Shown: positions 1 to 7,990 of the stretch, piece by piece
Layout: each line of letters starts with the position of its first letter
Numbering within the stretch: the stretch's first letter is position 1
NCBI RefSeq assembly: GCF_900103535.1
Contig: NZ_FNHQ01000010.1
Location: 22,839 to 86,838 of the forward strand
Direction: 5' to 3'
DNA from: Megasphaera paucivorans
GTDB lineage: Bacteria; Bacillota; Negativicutes; Veillonellales; Megasphaeraceae
DNA length: 64,000 nt
Program-made: the position numbers and the translations under genes
Notes under the pieces: generated by a model
What the model saw: only the letters and a program-made list of their open reading frames with translations
Database searches by the model: none
What the model was told of the DNA's origin: nothing

Positions 1-1100
1 TGATGACTGATTTCTCCGTAACGCCCTCTATGATTCAAATGACGTTGACCGCTTCTATGGCCGGTATGGCGGTGGGACAGATTTTTGCCGGACCGGTTAG
101 TGATGGAAAGGGCCGCAAGGGGCCGTTGGCTGCGGGGATGTTGATTTTTACTGTTTCTACGGTTATATGTGCCTGTTCGTCGTCTATTTCAGTTTTTCTT
201 GTATTTCGATTTATTCAGGGATTTTCCGGCGGGGCCGGTATTGTAATCGCTCGTGCAATTGCCAGAGATGTATGCAAAGGACCGGCATTGACCCGGTTCT
301 TTTCTATTTTGATGCTGGTCAATGGGATTGCTCCGATTTTGGCACCCGTCATAGGCGGTCAGATTTTACGCGTTTTTTCCTGGCGGGCTATTTTTCTACT
401 TCTCGTATTGATTGGCATTGCGTTAACGGCAGGGGCCTTGCTGATACGGGAAACACTGCCGACAGCGCAGCGCATTACCGGCGGCTTGCTGGATCATTTA
501 AAAAGTTTCGGCAGTTTATTCGGTAATCGGTATTTTATGGGGCATTGTATCATGCAGTGTTTTGCATTTGCCGCCTTTTTTGCTTATATTTCCGGTTCAT
601 CTTTTGTGTTTCAAAATATATATGGCGTATCGGCGCAGATGTTCAGCTATATTTTTGGGATCAACGGCATCGGACTGATGATCAGCGGTGTTTTGGTAGG
701 AAGATTGACTGGCTGTGTGGAGGATTGGAAACTTCTTCGCATTTCTTTGTATCAAGCGTTGATCGGAAGTCTTGTCCTGCTGTTGTGTTTTATAATGACA
801 GCACCTCTTCTGCTGGTTGTCTTGGTATTGTTTTTGACGATTCCGACGCTGGCAGCACTCAGTACAAGCAGTTTTTCCATGGCGATGCAGGCACAGGGTC
901 GAAATGCCGGTGGCGCCTCGGCCTTGATTGGCTTTTTCTCCATGATATCCGGCGCTGTGATGGCTCCGTTAGTAGGTATTGCCGGCAGTTATACAGCGAT
1001 GCCGATGGGACTTATTATGGCTGGCGGGGAAATAGGCGCTATAGCTGCTTTTTATCTATGGATTTATCCTTTTCATAAAAACATAGAAAAAACGAAATAA
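1..1100 (+). CDS. Bcr/CflA-type MFS drug exporter, 5' truncated
   Basis: This is the C-terminal part of a major facilitator superfamily exporter; about 365 residues are visible, against roughly 400 for the Bcr/CflA family. The frame is open to the window edge, and the first in-frame ATG at position 3 lies just before what looks like transmembrane segment 2, so the start is probably outside the window. The segment around residues 30-42 (GPVSDGKGRKGP) is the MFS loop 2-3 signature, and RDVCKGPA near residue 90 resembles the matching loop of Bcr proteins. About eleven hydrophobic segments follow. It would act as a proton-coupled inner-membrane efflux pump. The substrate cannot be told from sequence. 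Confidence 0.8.
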   Translation, partial: MTDFSVTPSMIQMTLTASMAGMAVGQIFAGPVSDGKGRKGPLAAGMLIFTVSTVICACSSSISVFLVFRFIQGFSGGAGIVIARAIARDVCKGPALTRFFSILMLVNGIAPILAPVIGGQILRVFSWRAIFLLLVLIGIALTAGALLIRETLPTAQRITGGLLDHLKSFGSLFGNRYFMGHCIMQCFAFAAFFAYISGSSFVFQNIYGVSAQMFSYIFGINGIGLMISGVLVGRLTGCVEDWKLLRISLYQALIGSLVLLLCFIMTAPLLLVVLVLFLTIPTLAALSTSSFSMAMQAQGRNAGGASALIGFFSMISGAVMAPLVGIAGSYTAMPMGLIMAGGEIGAIAAFYLWIYPFHKNIEKTK

Positions 1101-1165
1101 CTTTTCTTTTTTTTTATCAATGTGTTAAAATATAAAAAAAGACGATAGGGGAAAGGAACATTATT

Positions 1166-1603
1166 ATGAATAAAAAAGCGGAAAAGTTTGAAGCCATGCT
1201 GAAAACCGAAGGGATTACAGCTTTTACTATGCGGGAAATGGGAGATGATTTCCATGGCAGCGTATATCACTCCAACTTGCAAATCAAGGGACAGCAGCTG
1301 CCGCTCATGGTTATCCTGGATGACAGTATTTACGCTATACTGCGTGTTTTTGTTGCCGTCAAGGTGGTAACGGCGGAAAATAAAGACAACATTGCAGCGT
1401 ATCTCAATGAATGCAACAAGAAATTCAAGGTTTTTAAATATTATATTTCCGATGACGGAGATATCGTGCTGGATAGCTGTCTTGTTGCCAGTGATGATGC
1501 CTTTGATGCGGATATGGCCCGGACTATTATCGACGTGATGTTGCAGCATTTGGAAGCGACCTATACCGATACGATGCAGTGCATCTGGGGAAGTCCGGCA
1601 TAA
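1166..1603 (+). CDS. YbjN-like domain protein
   Basis: A 145-residue soluble protein with no signal peptide or membrane segment. Its pattern (N-terminal helix, then strands ending in a long acidic helix near residues 110-135) resembles the YbjN family, which adopts a type III secretion chaperone-like fold and is poorly understood. I recognise it only by general resemblance. The start ATG follows GGGGAAAGGAAC at about positions 1148-1159. It lies 65 bp after the exporter and before a large hairpin at 1630-1705. A small uncharacterised housekeeping protein is the safest description. Confidence 0.55.
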   Translation: MNKKAEKFEAMLKTEGITAFTMREMGDDFHGSVYHSNLQIKGQQLPLMVILDDSIYAILRVFVAVKVVTAENKDNIAAYLNECNKKFKVFKYYISDDGDIVLDSCLVASDDAFDADMARTIIDVMLQHLEATYTDTMQCIWGSPA

Positions 1604-1629
1604 GTCGTACGTATAGAGACATAAACAAG

Positions 1630-1705
1630 GTACCGCAGCGTGAACAGCCCCCTGCAAGTTGGATTTTTAAATCTAACGGCAGGGGGCTGTTCCGTGAAGC
1701 GGTAC
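1630..1705. terminator. Long hairpin between convergent genes
   Basis: The arms 1630-1655 and 1679-1705 are inverted repeats (core CAGCCCCCTGC / GCAGGGGGCTG, with outer GTACCGC / GCGGTAC), and the loop itself can pair. There is no clear U-tract on either side. It lies between the YbjN-like gene (+) and the M20 gene (-), so a shared bidirectional transcript end is the likely role. Confidence 0.5.
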
Positions 1706-1721
1706 TTTGTTGCATATACGA

Positions 1722-2978
1722 TTATAGATTTCGCGATACTAAGTCTTCCATGGAGATGATATTGCGGTGGAAGGGAATGTCCGGCTGTTCTGTTAAATAG
1801 TCGAGAGCATAGCCGACAGCGGTTGTTACGCCGTATATAAGACCGTCTTCATCAATGTCGAATTCCGGAGTGTGGTGATTGGCGCCGCAGCCCTTTTCTC
1901 CATTAGCAATTCCCGTGAAGGTAAGTACACCGGGATACAGCCGCATGGTGAGTGCCATGGTTTCCGAGGCCATCCAGGGTTCGCAGGGTGTCAGTACGGC
2001 ATCGCCCAAGTATTTTTGTATGGCCTGTTCTGCACGAGTTACGCAGATTTCTGTATTGCGTGTTTCATACAGCGGCTTTTTCATATGGATAATCTCATAG
2101 GAACAGTTATAATTTTTGCAGTCATTTTCCAGCAGTTTTAAAAATTCTTCGTAAAACATTTTTCCGGCATTGTCGTAGCTGAAAAACCGGCTGGTACCTG
2201 AAAAAGTCAAATCATTCGGAATGACGTTCAGTACATCGCCGCTATGGAGGCTGCCGATGGAGACCGTCAGTGTTTCCATGGGAGAGACAGCCCGCATGCG
2301 CAATGCCTGCAGGTCTTTGTAAAATGCAGTAAAGCAGTCGATGGGGCTTTGTGCCAAATCAGGACGGGAACCATGGCCGCCGTGTCCTTTGATTTTTATT
2401 TTGAATCCGAAGCCGCCGGCCATAGCAGGACCGTGGCAGACCGCCATCTTTCCGGCAGGAATATCCCAGCGTACATGAGTAGCATAGCAGGTATCAATAT
2501 TCCAACCGCTTTCGTTTTCTAAATACGGCAGTAAATATCGTACGGCATCAGAACCTTCTTCTCCTTCTTCAAACATGAGAATGACTTTTCCCGGCCAGGT
2601 GTCTTTTTGTTCCTGCAGTAACTTAGCTTCCATGAGCAGCATGGCAATATGACCATCATGACCGCATGCATGCATTACGCCTTTGTTTTGAGAAATACAG
2701 GCGCGAGGGCTGTTGAGGTTCTTTTCGTCTTCGACAATAGGAAGTGCATCTATGTCGGCACGCAGCAGAATCGTCTTGCCGCTTCCCTGGCCGTCGATCC
2801 AGCCGAAAACACCGCCATTTTTGACGTAATGGTGAGAAATACCATAACTATCCAATTTTTTTTCAATATATTTCATGGTTTCAAATTCTTCAGCCGACAG
2901 TTCCGGATGTTCGTGGCAATAGCGGCGGATGGTTTTTAATTCTTCAAAATTTTGCATTACTGTTTCTTTTACATTCAT
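1722..2978 (-). CDS. M20 family amidohydrolase/peptidase
   Basis: A zinc-dependent M20D amidohydrolase of 418 residues from the preferred start; the family includes IAA-amino acid hydrolases, N-acyl amino acid deacylases and aminobenzoyl-glutamate hydrolase-like enzymes. Metal-site motifs are visible: ADIDALP with a downstream MHACGHDGH, then EEGEEG, and a C-terminal NHHTPEFD. GHGGHGSRP marks the dimerisation/lid domain. An upstream ATG at 2990 directly abuts the GAAGGG ribosome site, so the ATG at 2978 is preferred. It is transcribed alone from a good promoter at 3077-3105, with a 22-bp hairpin in its leader. The true substrate is not determinable here. Confidence 0.85.
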   Translation of the reverse strand: MNVKETVMQNFEELKTIRRYCHEHPELSAEEFETMKYIEKKLDSYGISHHYVKNGGVFGWIDGQGSGKTILLRADIDALPIVEDEKNLNSPRACISQNKGVMHACGHDGHIAMLLMEAKLLQEQKDTWPGKVILMFEEGEEGSDAVRYLLPYLENESGWNIDTCYATHVRWDIPAGKMAVCHGPAMAGGFGFKIKIKGHGGHGSRPDLAQSPIDCFTAFYKDLQALRMRAVSPMETLTVSIGSLHSGDVLNVIPNDLTFSGTSRFFSYDNAGKMFYEEFLKLLENDCKNYNCSYEIIHMKKPLYETRNTEICVTRAEQAIQKYLGDAVLTPCEPWMASETMALTMRLYPGVLTFTGIANGEKGCGANHHTPEFDIDEDGLIYGVTTAVGYALDYLTEQPDIPFHRNIISMEDLVSRNL

Positions 2979-3003
2979 TTTATATATCATCCCTTCGTTT
3001 TTA

Positions 3004-3057
3004 GTATGTGATTACAGGCCATTGACCGAAAACGATCAATGGCCTGTAATCACATAC
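3004..3057 (-). promoter_or_regulatory. Perfect 22-bp hairpin in the M20 gene leader
   Basis: The arms 3004-3025 and 3036-3057 are perfectly complementary around a 10-nt loop. The minus-strand promoter at 3077-3105 would start transcription near 3070, so the hairpin lies wholly in the 5' untranslated region. It ends a few bases before the GAAGGG ribosome site. There is no U-tract, so a simple terminator is unlikely. mRNA protection or translational control is inferred. Confidence 0.6.
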
Positions 3058-3076
3058 GTTACTCGAATATGCTAAC

Positions 3077-3105
3077 ATTATAATCAGTCTTTCCGGCAAA
3101 GTCAA
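3077..3105 (-). promoter_or_regulatory. Sigma-70-type promoter for the M20 gene
   Basis: Read on the minus strand: -35 TTGACT at 3105-3100, a 17-bp spacer, and -10 TATAAT at 3082-3077. It is near consensus and directed into the M20 gene. Confidence 0.7.
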
Positions 3106-3128
3106 TGCAGGAATCCGTTCCGGATGTG

Positions 3129-3158
3129 TTGAAAAAGCGGAAGCGGTGATGCTATAAT
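3129..3158 (+). promoter_or_regulatory. Promoter of the cobQ-cobO operon
   Basis: -35 TTGAAA at 3129-3134, an 18-bp spacer, and -10 TATAAT at 3153-3158. The gene starts 57 bp downstream. No cobalamin riboswitch is visible in this short leader. Confidence 0.65.
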
Positions 3159-3215
3159 TATTTATAAAGGCAGGTACGAGCGGTACATAGTGATGATATA
3201 CAGGAGGAGATTCAT

Positions 3216-4739
3216 ATGGCAAAGCCTATTATGGTTGTGGGGACGATGACAAATACAGGAAAAAGCTGGATCGTTACGGGATTATGCCGGATTTTTCATC
3301 AAGACGGCAAATCCGCAGCTCCCTTTAAAGCACAAAATACGGCAAGTAGTTCTTTTATTACAGATGCAGGAGAAGAAATCAGCAGGGCGCAGGCTGTTCA
3401 GGCAGAAGCCGCGGATATTGAACCGACGAGTTTGATGAATCCCGTACTGCTGAAGCCTGCGGGGGAAGCGAACGTTCAAGTGATTGTACAGGGACATCCC
3501 GTGGGCAGCATGACGATGGATAAATTTCAGATATATCATGATAAGAAGCTGGGAGCTGTTTTGCGGGAGTCCTATGAAGCATTGGCGGCTGCCTACGATA
3601 TTGTTATTCTGGAAGGGGCGGGCAATCCCTCGGAAGTCGATTCCAGCGAAGATGACCTGGCTAATATGGGAATGGCTAACGTGGCACAGGCACCGGGGAT
3701 TTTGGTTGCCGATATGGATAGAGGCGGCGTATTCGCGACGCTGTTTGGGACTATTATGTTAATGCGGCCGGAAGAACGGGCGATGATAAAGGGAATTATC
3801 ATCAATAAATTCAGTGGAGAACCGGACAGCTTGACGTCGGGGCTGCGCATGATTGAAGAAAAAACAGGAATTCCCGTGTTAGGAGTTGTTCCTATGGCTC
3901 CTATCGATATTGAAGAGGAAGATAATCTGTCGGCAAGTATCAAGAGCGATGATGTGGAAAAAATCATTACGATCGATGTTATTGCGCTGCCGCATATTTC
4001 CAATTTTACGGACTTTAATGCATTTGAACGCATTCCCGGAGTCGCTTTGCGCTATATCCATAAAGAAAGTGAATTGACCGATCCGGATATGATCATTATT
4101 CCGGGGACGTTGAATACGATCGGTGATTTGAAATGGATGCGGCAGAATGGCATAGAAGAAGCGATCCTGACAAAGGCACGGGAAGGTGTCGTAGTATTCG
4201 GTGTCTGCGGCGGGTATCAGATGATGGGAGAAAAACTGGCAGATCCCTATCATGTAGAAGAAGGCGGCGTACTGAAAGGGATGGGATTGCTCAAAACGGT
4301 TACGATGTTTTCCGACCGGAAACGGACTTTTCGCGTGGAAGGATTTTTTGGCAATGTCCGAGGCATTTTTCGCCAGTTAAAAGGAAAGAGTTTTTATGGA
4401 TATGAAATTCATTCAGGAATTACCGATTTTCCTACGGAAAATTGCCTGACCCATATGCGGCCGACATATGAACCGGGAGAAATCGTACCGGAAGGGTCTC
4501 AGTATGTTGACGATGTGATGAATGTGTATGGAACTTTTATACATGGCATATTTGATTGCGAAGGCGTAGCGTCGACGATGGCCCGGGCACTGTTCGCCAA
4601 GAAAGGAAGAAAACCTGCTGACATGCAGAGTGTTAATTATCGCTCTTATAAACAAGAGCAGTATGATAAATTGGCGGACTGCCTGCGTCGGCATATCGAT
4701 ATGGATAAAATCTACAAGATCGTGGAGGAAGGGTTATAA
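3216..4739 (+). CDS. cobQ: Cobyric acid synthase
   Basis: This is the CobQ/CbiP glutamine-dependent amidotransferase, which amidates adenosylcobyrinic acid a,c-diamide at four side chains to give adenosylcobyric acid. Its 507 residues match the family. An ATP-binding domain comes first (GTMTNTGKS near residues 9-17; VLEGAGNPSE; DMDRGGVFA), then a class I glutamine amidotransferase domain with the nucleophile Cys331 in GVCGGYQ and His443 in HGIFD. The usual FKAQN(M)xLNS motif reads FKAQNTASSS, a divergence in a normally conserved substrate/ATP loop. It overlaps cobO by one base. No other cobalamin genes are in view, so the pair may serve a pathway encoded elsewhere. Confidence 0.93.
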   Translation: MAKPIMVVGTMTNTGKSWIVTGLCRIFHQDGKSAAPFKAQNTASSSFITDAGEEISRAQAVQAEAADIEPTSLMNPVLLKPAGEANVQVIVQGHPVGSMTMDKFQIYHDKKLGAVLRESYEALAAAYDIVILEGAGNPSEVDSSEDDLANMGMANVAQAPGILVADMDRGGVFATLFGTIMLMRPEERAMIKGIIINKFSGEPDSLTSGLRMIEEKTGIPVLGVVPMAPIDIEEEDNLSASIKSDDVEKIITIDVIALPHISNFTDFNAFERIPGVALRYIHKESELTDPDMIIIPGTLNTIGDLKWMRQNGIEEAILTKAREGVVVFGVCGGYQMMGEKLADPYHVEEGGVLKGMGLLKTVTMFSDRKRTFRVEGFFGNVRGIFRQLKGKSFYGYEIHSGITDFPTENCLTHMRPTYEPGEIVPEGSQYVDDVMNVYGTFIHGIFDCEGVASTMARALFAKKGRKPADMQSVNYRSYKQEQYDKLADCLRRHIDMDKIYKIVEEGL

Positions 4740-5266
4740 TGGAGACCGGACTGATTCATGTATATTGCGGTGACGGCAAGGGAAAAACGACAGCAGCGCT
4801 GGGACTGGCTGTCCGCTGTGCGGGAAGAGGCGGAAAGATACTGTTTGTCCAGTTTCTCAAGGACCGTCCGACAGGAGAACTTGCGTCTTTGAAATTGATT
4901 CCTGGAATTACCGTAGTACGGGGGACGGGAAATAAAAAATTCACTTTCCAAATGACAACGACCGAATTGAAAGAAGCGCATGATATACAGAATTCCTTAT
5001 TTGATACGGTGCTGGAGCAATGCCGTGTCCTGCAGCCGGATATGCTGGTACTAGATGAAATACTGGTGGCCTGCAGTACCGGCCTGGTCGATGAATCGAA
5101 ACTACTTGCGTTTCTGCGAGCTAAGCCGGCTAAACTGGAGGTCGTTCTGACGGGACGCGGTCCTTCCCAAGCGGTGATAGACGCTGCTGATTATGTATCG
5201 GAAATCTGCAAGCGCAAACATCCGTATGATGCAGGACATGCGGCGCGGATCGGCATAGAAGAATAG
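4739..5266 (+). CDS. cobO: Corrinoid adenosyltransferase
   Basis: A CobA/CobO/BtuR-type cob(I)alamin or cob(I)yrinic acid a,c-diamide adenosyltransferase of 175 residues. It transfers the 5'-deoxyadenosyl group of ATP to reduced corrinoid. The P-loop GDGKGKTT sits at residues 11-18, followed by family motifs VQFLKD and LVLDEI, and TGRGP near residue 137. The ATG overlaps the cobQ stop (TAATG), indicating translational coupling. It ends before a bidirectional terminator at 5315-5346. The substrate order relative to CobQ suggests adenosylation of early intermediates or salvage of incomplete corrinoids, but sequence alone cannot separate these. Confidence 0.92.
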   Translation: METGLIHVYCGDGKGKTTAALGLAVRCAGRGGKILFVQFLKDRPTGELASLKLIPGITVVRGTGNKKFTFQMTTTELKEAHDIQNSLFDTVLEQCRVLQPDMLVLDEILVACSTGLVDESKLLAFLRAKPAKLEVVLTGRGPSQAVIDAADYVSEICKRKHPYDAGHAARIGIEE

Positions 5267-5314
5267 TTTTTCAAGGTAGAAGTGCGGTGTGTGCGGATGT
5301 CTGAGGATAAAAAC

Positions 5315-5346
5315 AGGAGAGAGCCGAGGCTCTCTCCTATTTTATT
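5315..5346. terminator. Bidirectional terminator between cobO and lytT
   Basis: Stem AGGAGAGAGCC / GGCTCTCTCCT with a short loop. It is flanked by ATTTTATT on the plus side and, read on the minus strand, by GTTTTTA. It closes both convergent operons and overlaps the stop codon of the response regulator. Confidence 0.85.
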
Positions 5347-6107
5347 CCCAATAGTTCCTTGATTTCTTTGAGATGGCTTTTCCCTACAGGAATTTCACCT
5401 AATTCTTTTTTCCCGGGCAATGGGATTTTCAGCCAATAGGTACTTTTATACCAAGGAAGAATTTCCCGGACCTGGGACAGATTGACCAGATAGCTGCGAT
5501 GTACACGCTTGATCGGCGTATCCTTTAATTTTTCTTCTAAGGAGGACAGCGTATCATTATATGTATACATACCGCTTAACGCAATTACATGGACGACGCC
5601 GTCGGTTACGTGGATATACAGTATTTCCGACATGTCGATCAAATTGATGTGGCCGTTTTTTTCTACGACTAACTTATGGAGTGGTCTGGGAGAGAGTTTC
5701 GGCAGTGAATCATCAATAGAATGAAGTTTCCTGTTTTTTTCATCAGAAGTCAGTTTTTTTAAACGGGAAATAGTATCATCAAGCCGTTCTTCCTCAAACG
5801 GTTTCAGCAGATAGTCTATGGCATGGACGTCAAACGCATTGATGGCATATTCATCGTATGCCGTAGCAAAAACGATCAAAGTGTTCTGTGATAATTTACG
5901 AATAATACGGGCCGTTTCTATCCCGCTGAGGCTGCGCATCTGGATATCGAGGAATACGACATCCGGTTTCAACTGCGCGGTTTGAGCAATGGCTTCTTCA
6001 CCGCTGTCGCACTCGGCACAAATGGTTAAATCGCTGTAGCGGGATAATAAATAGTGGAGTTCATCGCGAGCCGGTTTTTCGTCGTCTACAATGATGACAT
6101 TAAGCAT
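5337..6107 (-). CDS. LytTR-family response regulator
   Basis: A 256-residue response regulator of the LytT/AgrA type. An N-terminal receiver domain (residues 1-120) has the acidic pair D8-D9, the phospho-acceptor Asp54 in VFLDIQM, and the conserved Lys in LLKPFE. A C-terminal LytTR DNA-binding domain (about 150-250) includes KRVHRSYLVNLSQV and the closing PVGKSHLKEIKELL. It overlaps the sensor kinase gene by eight bases, so the two form a two-component system. In other Firmicutes LytSR-type systems control murein hydrolase or metabolite exporters such as lrgAB/pyruvate transporters. No such target lies next to it here. Confidence 0.92.
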   Translation of the reverse strand: MLNVIIVDDEKPARDELHYLLSRYSDLTICAECDSGEEAIAQTAQLKPDVVFLDIQMRSLSGIETARIIRKLSQNTLIVFATAYDEYAINAFDVHAIDYLLKPFEEERLDDTISRLKKLTSDEKNRKLHSIDDSLPKLSPRPLHKLVVEKNGHINLIDMSEILYIHVTDGVVHVIALSGMYTYNDTLSSLEEKLKDTPIKRVHRSYLVNLSQVREILPWYKSTYWLKIPLPGKKELGEIPVGKSHLKEIKELLGIK

Positions 6108-7821
6108 GAACTATAACCTCCTTTGATTTTGACACCGTTGTTGGCAGCAATTGTTTCGGCAAATGAATGAAGACCGTGGTTCCCTGTCCTGCGGTGCTTT
6201 CGATCTTAAGGCCGTAGCGGTCTCCGTACAATCCTTGCAGGCGTGCATTGACATTATAGAGTCCAATATGATCTTGCTGTTCCTTGAATATTTCGTTGGT
6301 TACCGTCATGCCGATGCCGTCGTCGTGGATGATAAAGCAGAGGGTATCCTCTTCTATAAATCCTTTTATGGACAACGTACCGCCGTTTTCTTTTTTGTGC
6401 AGACCGTGCTGCAGCGCATTTTCAACAAGAGGCTGCAGCGTCAGAGACGGGATTCCGTAGGAGAAAATTTCAGGGTCGATATGTTCCGTAATGGATAATT
6501 TATCGCCATCCCGTATTTTCGCAATTTCCAAATACGCGTGAACCTGAAAGAGCTCTTCACGGATAGAAATAATTTTTCCTGTTTTTTGCAGGGAAAAGCG
6601 GAATAAGGCGCTTAGCTTAGTTAAAATATGACGCGCCGTATCCGGTTGTGTACGGATAAGCGATGAAATCGTATTTAACGTATTAAATAGGAAATGCGGG
6701 TTGATCTGCATGTGGAGTGCCATTAATTTAGCTTTGTCAGCCAGTTTTGACTGGTTGTCCAGTTCAGCTAAATCAAGCTGAGTCGAAAAAAGCGTGCCGA
6801 TATCTTTGGCAAAAACAAAATCGGAATGGCTGATGGCATTGGTTTGTGTATAATACATTTTTAAGGTACCGGCTAAATGATTGCGTTTAAATAAAGGTAC
6901 GACGATTGCCGAGGCTAGTTTGCAGCCGGGATAGGAACAGCCGATTTCCTCATGATTGGCAGCGACGGTTATTTTTCCGGTTTTCAAGGTGTGGCAGGTA
7001 GCACTGGTGAGACCGGCATTGCGGTGGGGACCATGGTGCGCACTTTCGACGCCGGCAAATCCCAGTACTTCCGTTGTATTCGTCAAAGCAACGGCCTGAT
7101 AATCGGTTGTTTGGAGAATAATATTGACGGCGGCCTGGGCGTTTTTTTCCGTTAGTCCCGTACGAAGGTATGGCAGGGTATGATTTGCGATATGCAGTGC
7201 CCGATGAGATTGTTCGGCAGAAATTCTGTCTTCCTGTTCAAAGGCACGGCGGACGATCACCATAAAGATGACAAGTCCCATGGAATTGGCGGCGGTCATG
7301 GGCAAGCCGATCGTATTGACTAATTCCAGTGCACGTGAAAACGGATATGCCGTGAGCAAGATCATGACCATCTGCAGGATATTGACGGTGATGCCCAATG
7401 TAAAAGTAACGATCCAGGGGATTTTCTTCTTTTGATAATAATAGCAGACAAAACCGGAAATCAGACCGGAAAAGATACAGGATAAGGAACAGGGAAGTGC
7501 AGTGAAACCACCCATTGTATACCGGTGGATACCCGTAATGATTCCGACGACGGTGCCGATGATCGGCCCGAATAACAGGCCGCAGAGCATGATGATGACT
7601 TCGCGGGAATTGGCAATGGCATCATGGATGGGAACGCCAGCATAGGAGCAAAAAATACCCATACTGCTGAATAAAAGAATAATAACAACATTTCCCATAG
7701 AACCTATTTTACGTGTGAGGACTTGATGAAATACAGTTGTTTGCGTCAGCATATATCCCGATATGGCGACCAGGCTGATACGTTCCAGCATTTCTAATAA
7801 CAAATTGGATATGACAAGCAT
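6100..7821 (-). CDS. LytS-type sensor histidine kinase
   Basis: A 573-residue membrane sensor kinase. The N-terminal 5TMR-LYT membrane domain (about residues 1-195) carries the NSREVIIMLCGLLFGPIIG signature. A GAF-like domain follows (about 215-355), then a His_kinase domain with the phospho-acceptor in NPHFLFNTLN (near 370), and an HATPase with PLVENALQHGL and DDGIGM. It phosphorylates the overlapping LytTR regulator. The start ATG follows AGAAAGGA by about 12 bases. Compared with Staphylococcus LytS the architecture is the same. The ligand sensed by the GAF or 5TM domain is unknown. Confidence 0.92.
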   Translation of the reverse strand: MLVISNLLLEMLERISLVAISGYMLTQTTVFHQVLTRKIGSMGNVVIILLFSSMGIFCSYAGVPIHDAIANSREVIIMLCGLLFGPIIGTVVGIITGIHRYTMGGFTALPCSLSCIFSGLISGFVCYYYQKKKIPWIVTFTLGITVNILQMVMILLTAYPFSRALELVNTIGLPMTAANSMGLVIFMVIVRRAFEQEDRISAEQSHRALHIANHTLPYLRTGLTEKNAQAAVNIILQTTDYQAVALTNTTEVLGFAGVESAHHGPHRNAGLTSATCHTLKTGKITVAANHEEIGCSYPGCKLASAIVVPLFKRNHLAGTLKMYYTQTNAISHSDFVFAKDIGTLFSTQLDLAELDNQSKLADKAKLMALHMQINPHFLFNTLNTISSLIRTQPDTARHILTKLSALFRFSLQKTGKIISIREELFQVHAYLEIAKIRDGDKLSITEHIDPEIFSYGIPSLTLQPLVENALQHGLHKKENGGTLSIKGFIEEDTLCFIIHDDGIGMTVTNEIFKEQQDHIGLYNVNARLQGLYGDRYGLKIESTAGQGTTVFIHLPKQLLPTTVSKSKEVIVHA

Positions 7822-7867
7822 CTTTATATAAATCCTTTCTTGTAGACAGATAGTAGAATACCATCTT

Positions 7868-7895
7868 AGTATAGCATATCTGCATGTACATTCAA
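7868..7895 (-). promoter_or_regulatory. Candidate promoter of the lytS-lytT operon
   Basis: On the minus strand: -35 TTGAAT (7895-7890), a 16-bp spacer, and -10 TATACT (7873-7868). It is about 47 bp upstream of the lytS start. Confidence 0.5.
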
Positions 7896-7915
7896 TCGGC
7901 AGAAAGAAAAATTGA

Positions 7916-7944
7916 TTTATATGAAAGACGCTCTATGGTATAAT
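7916..7944 (+). promoter_or_regulatory. Candidate promoter of the cca operon
   Basis: -35 TTTATA (7916-7921), a 17-bp spacer, and a perfect -10 TATAAT (7939-7944). Located 46 bp before the TTG start of cca. Confidence 0.5.
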
Positions 7945-7990
7945 TAAACTATTACAGTATATTTATCTGTTGTGTGAGGTGCGTACTCAA

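Noticed and set aside
1073..1657. Minus-strand 194-codon frame over the YbjN-like gene
   Set aside because: No ribosome site and composition of a shadow frame; the plus-strand gene is better supported.
3004..3057. Rho-independent terminator or attachment site at the perfect hairpin
   Set aside because: No U-tract on either strand, no integrase gene or direct repeats nearby; it lies inside a predicted leader instead.
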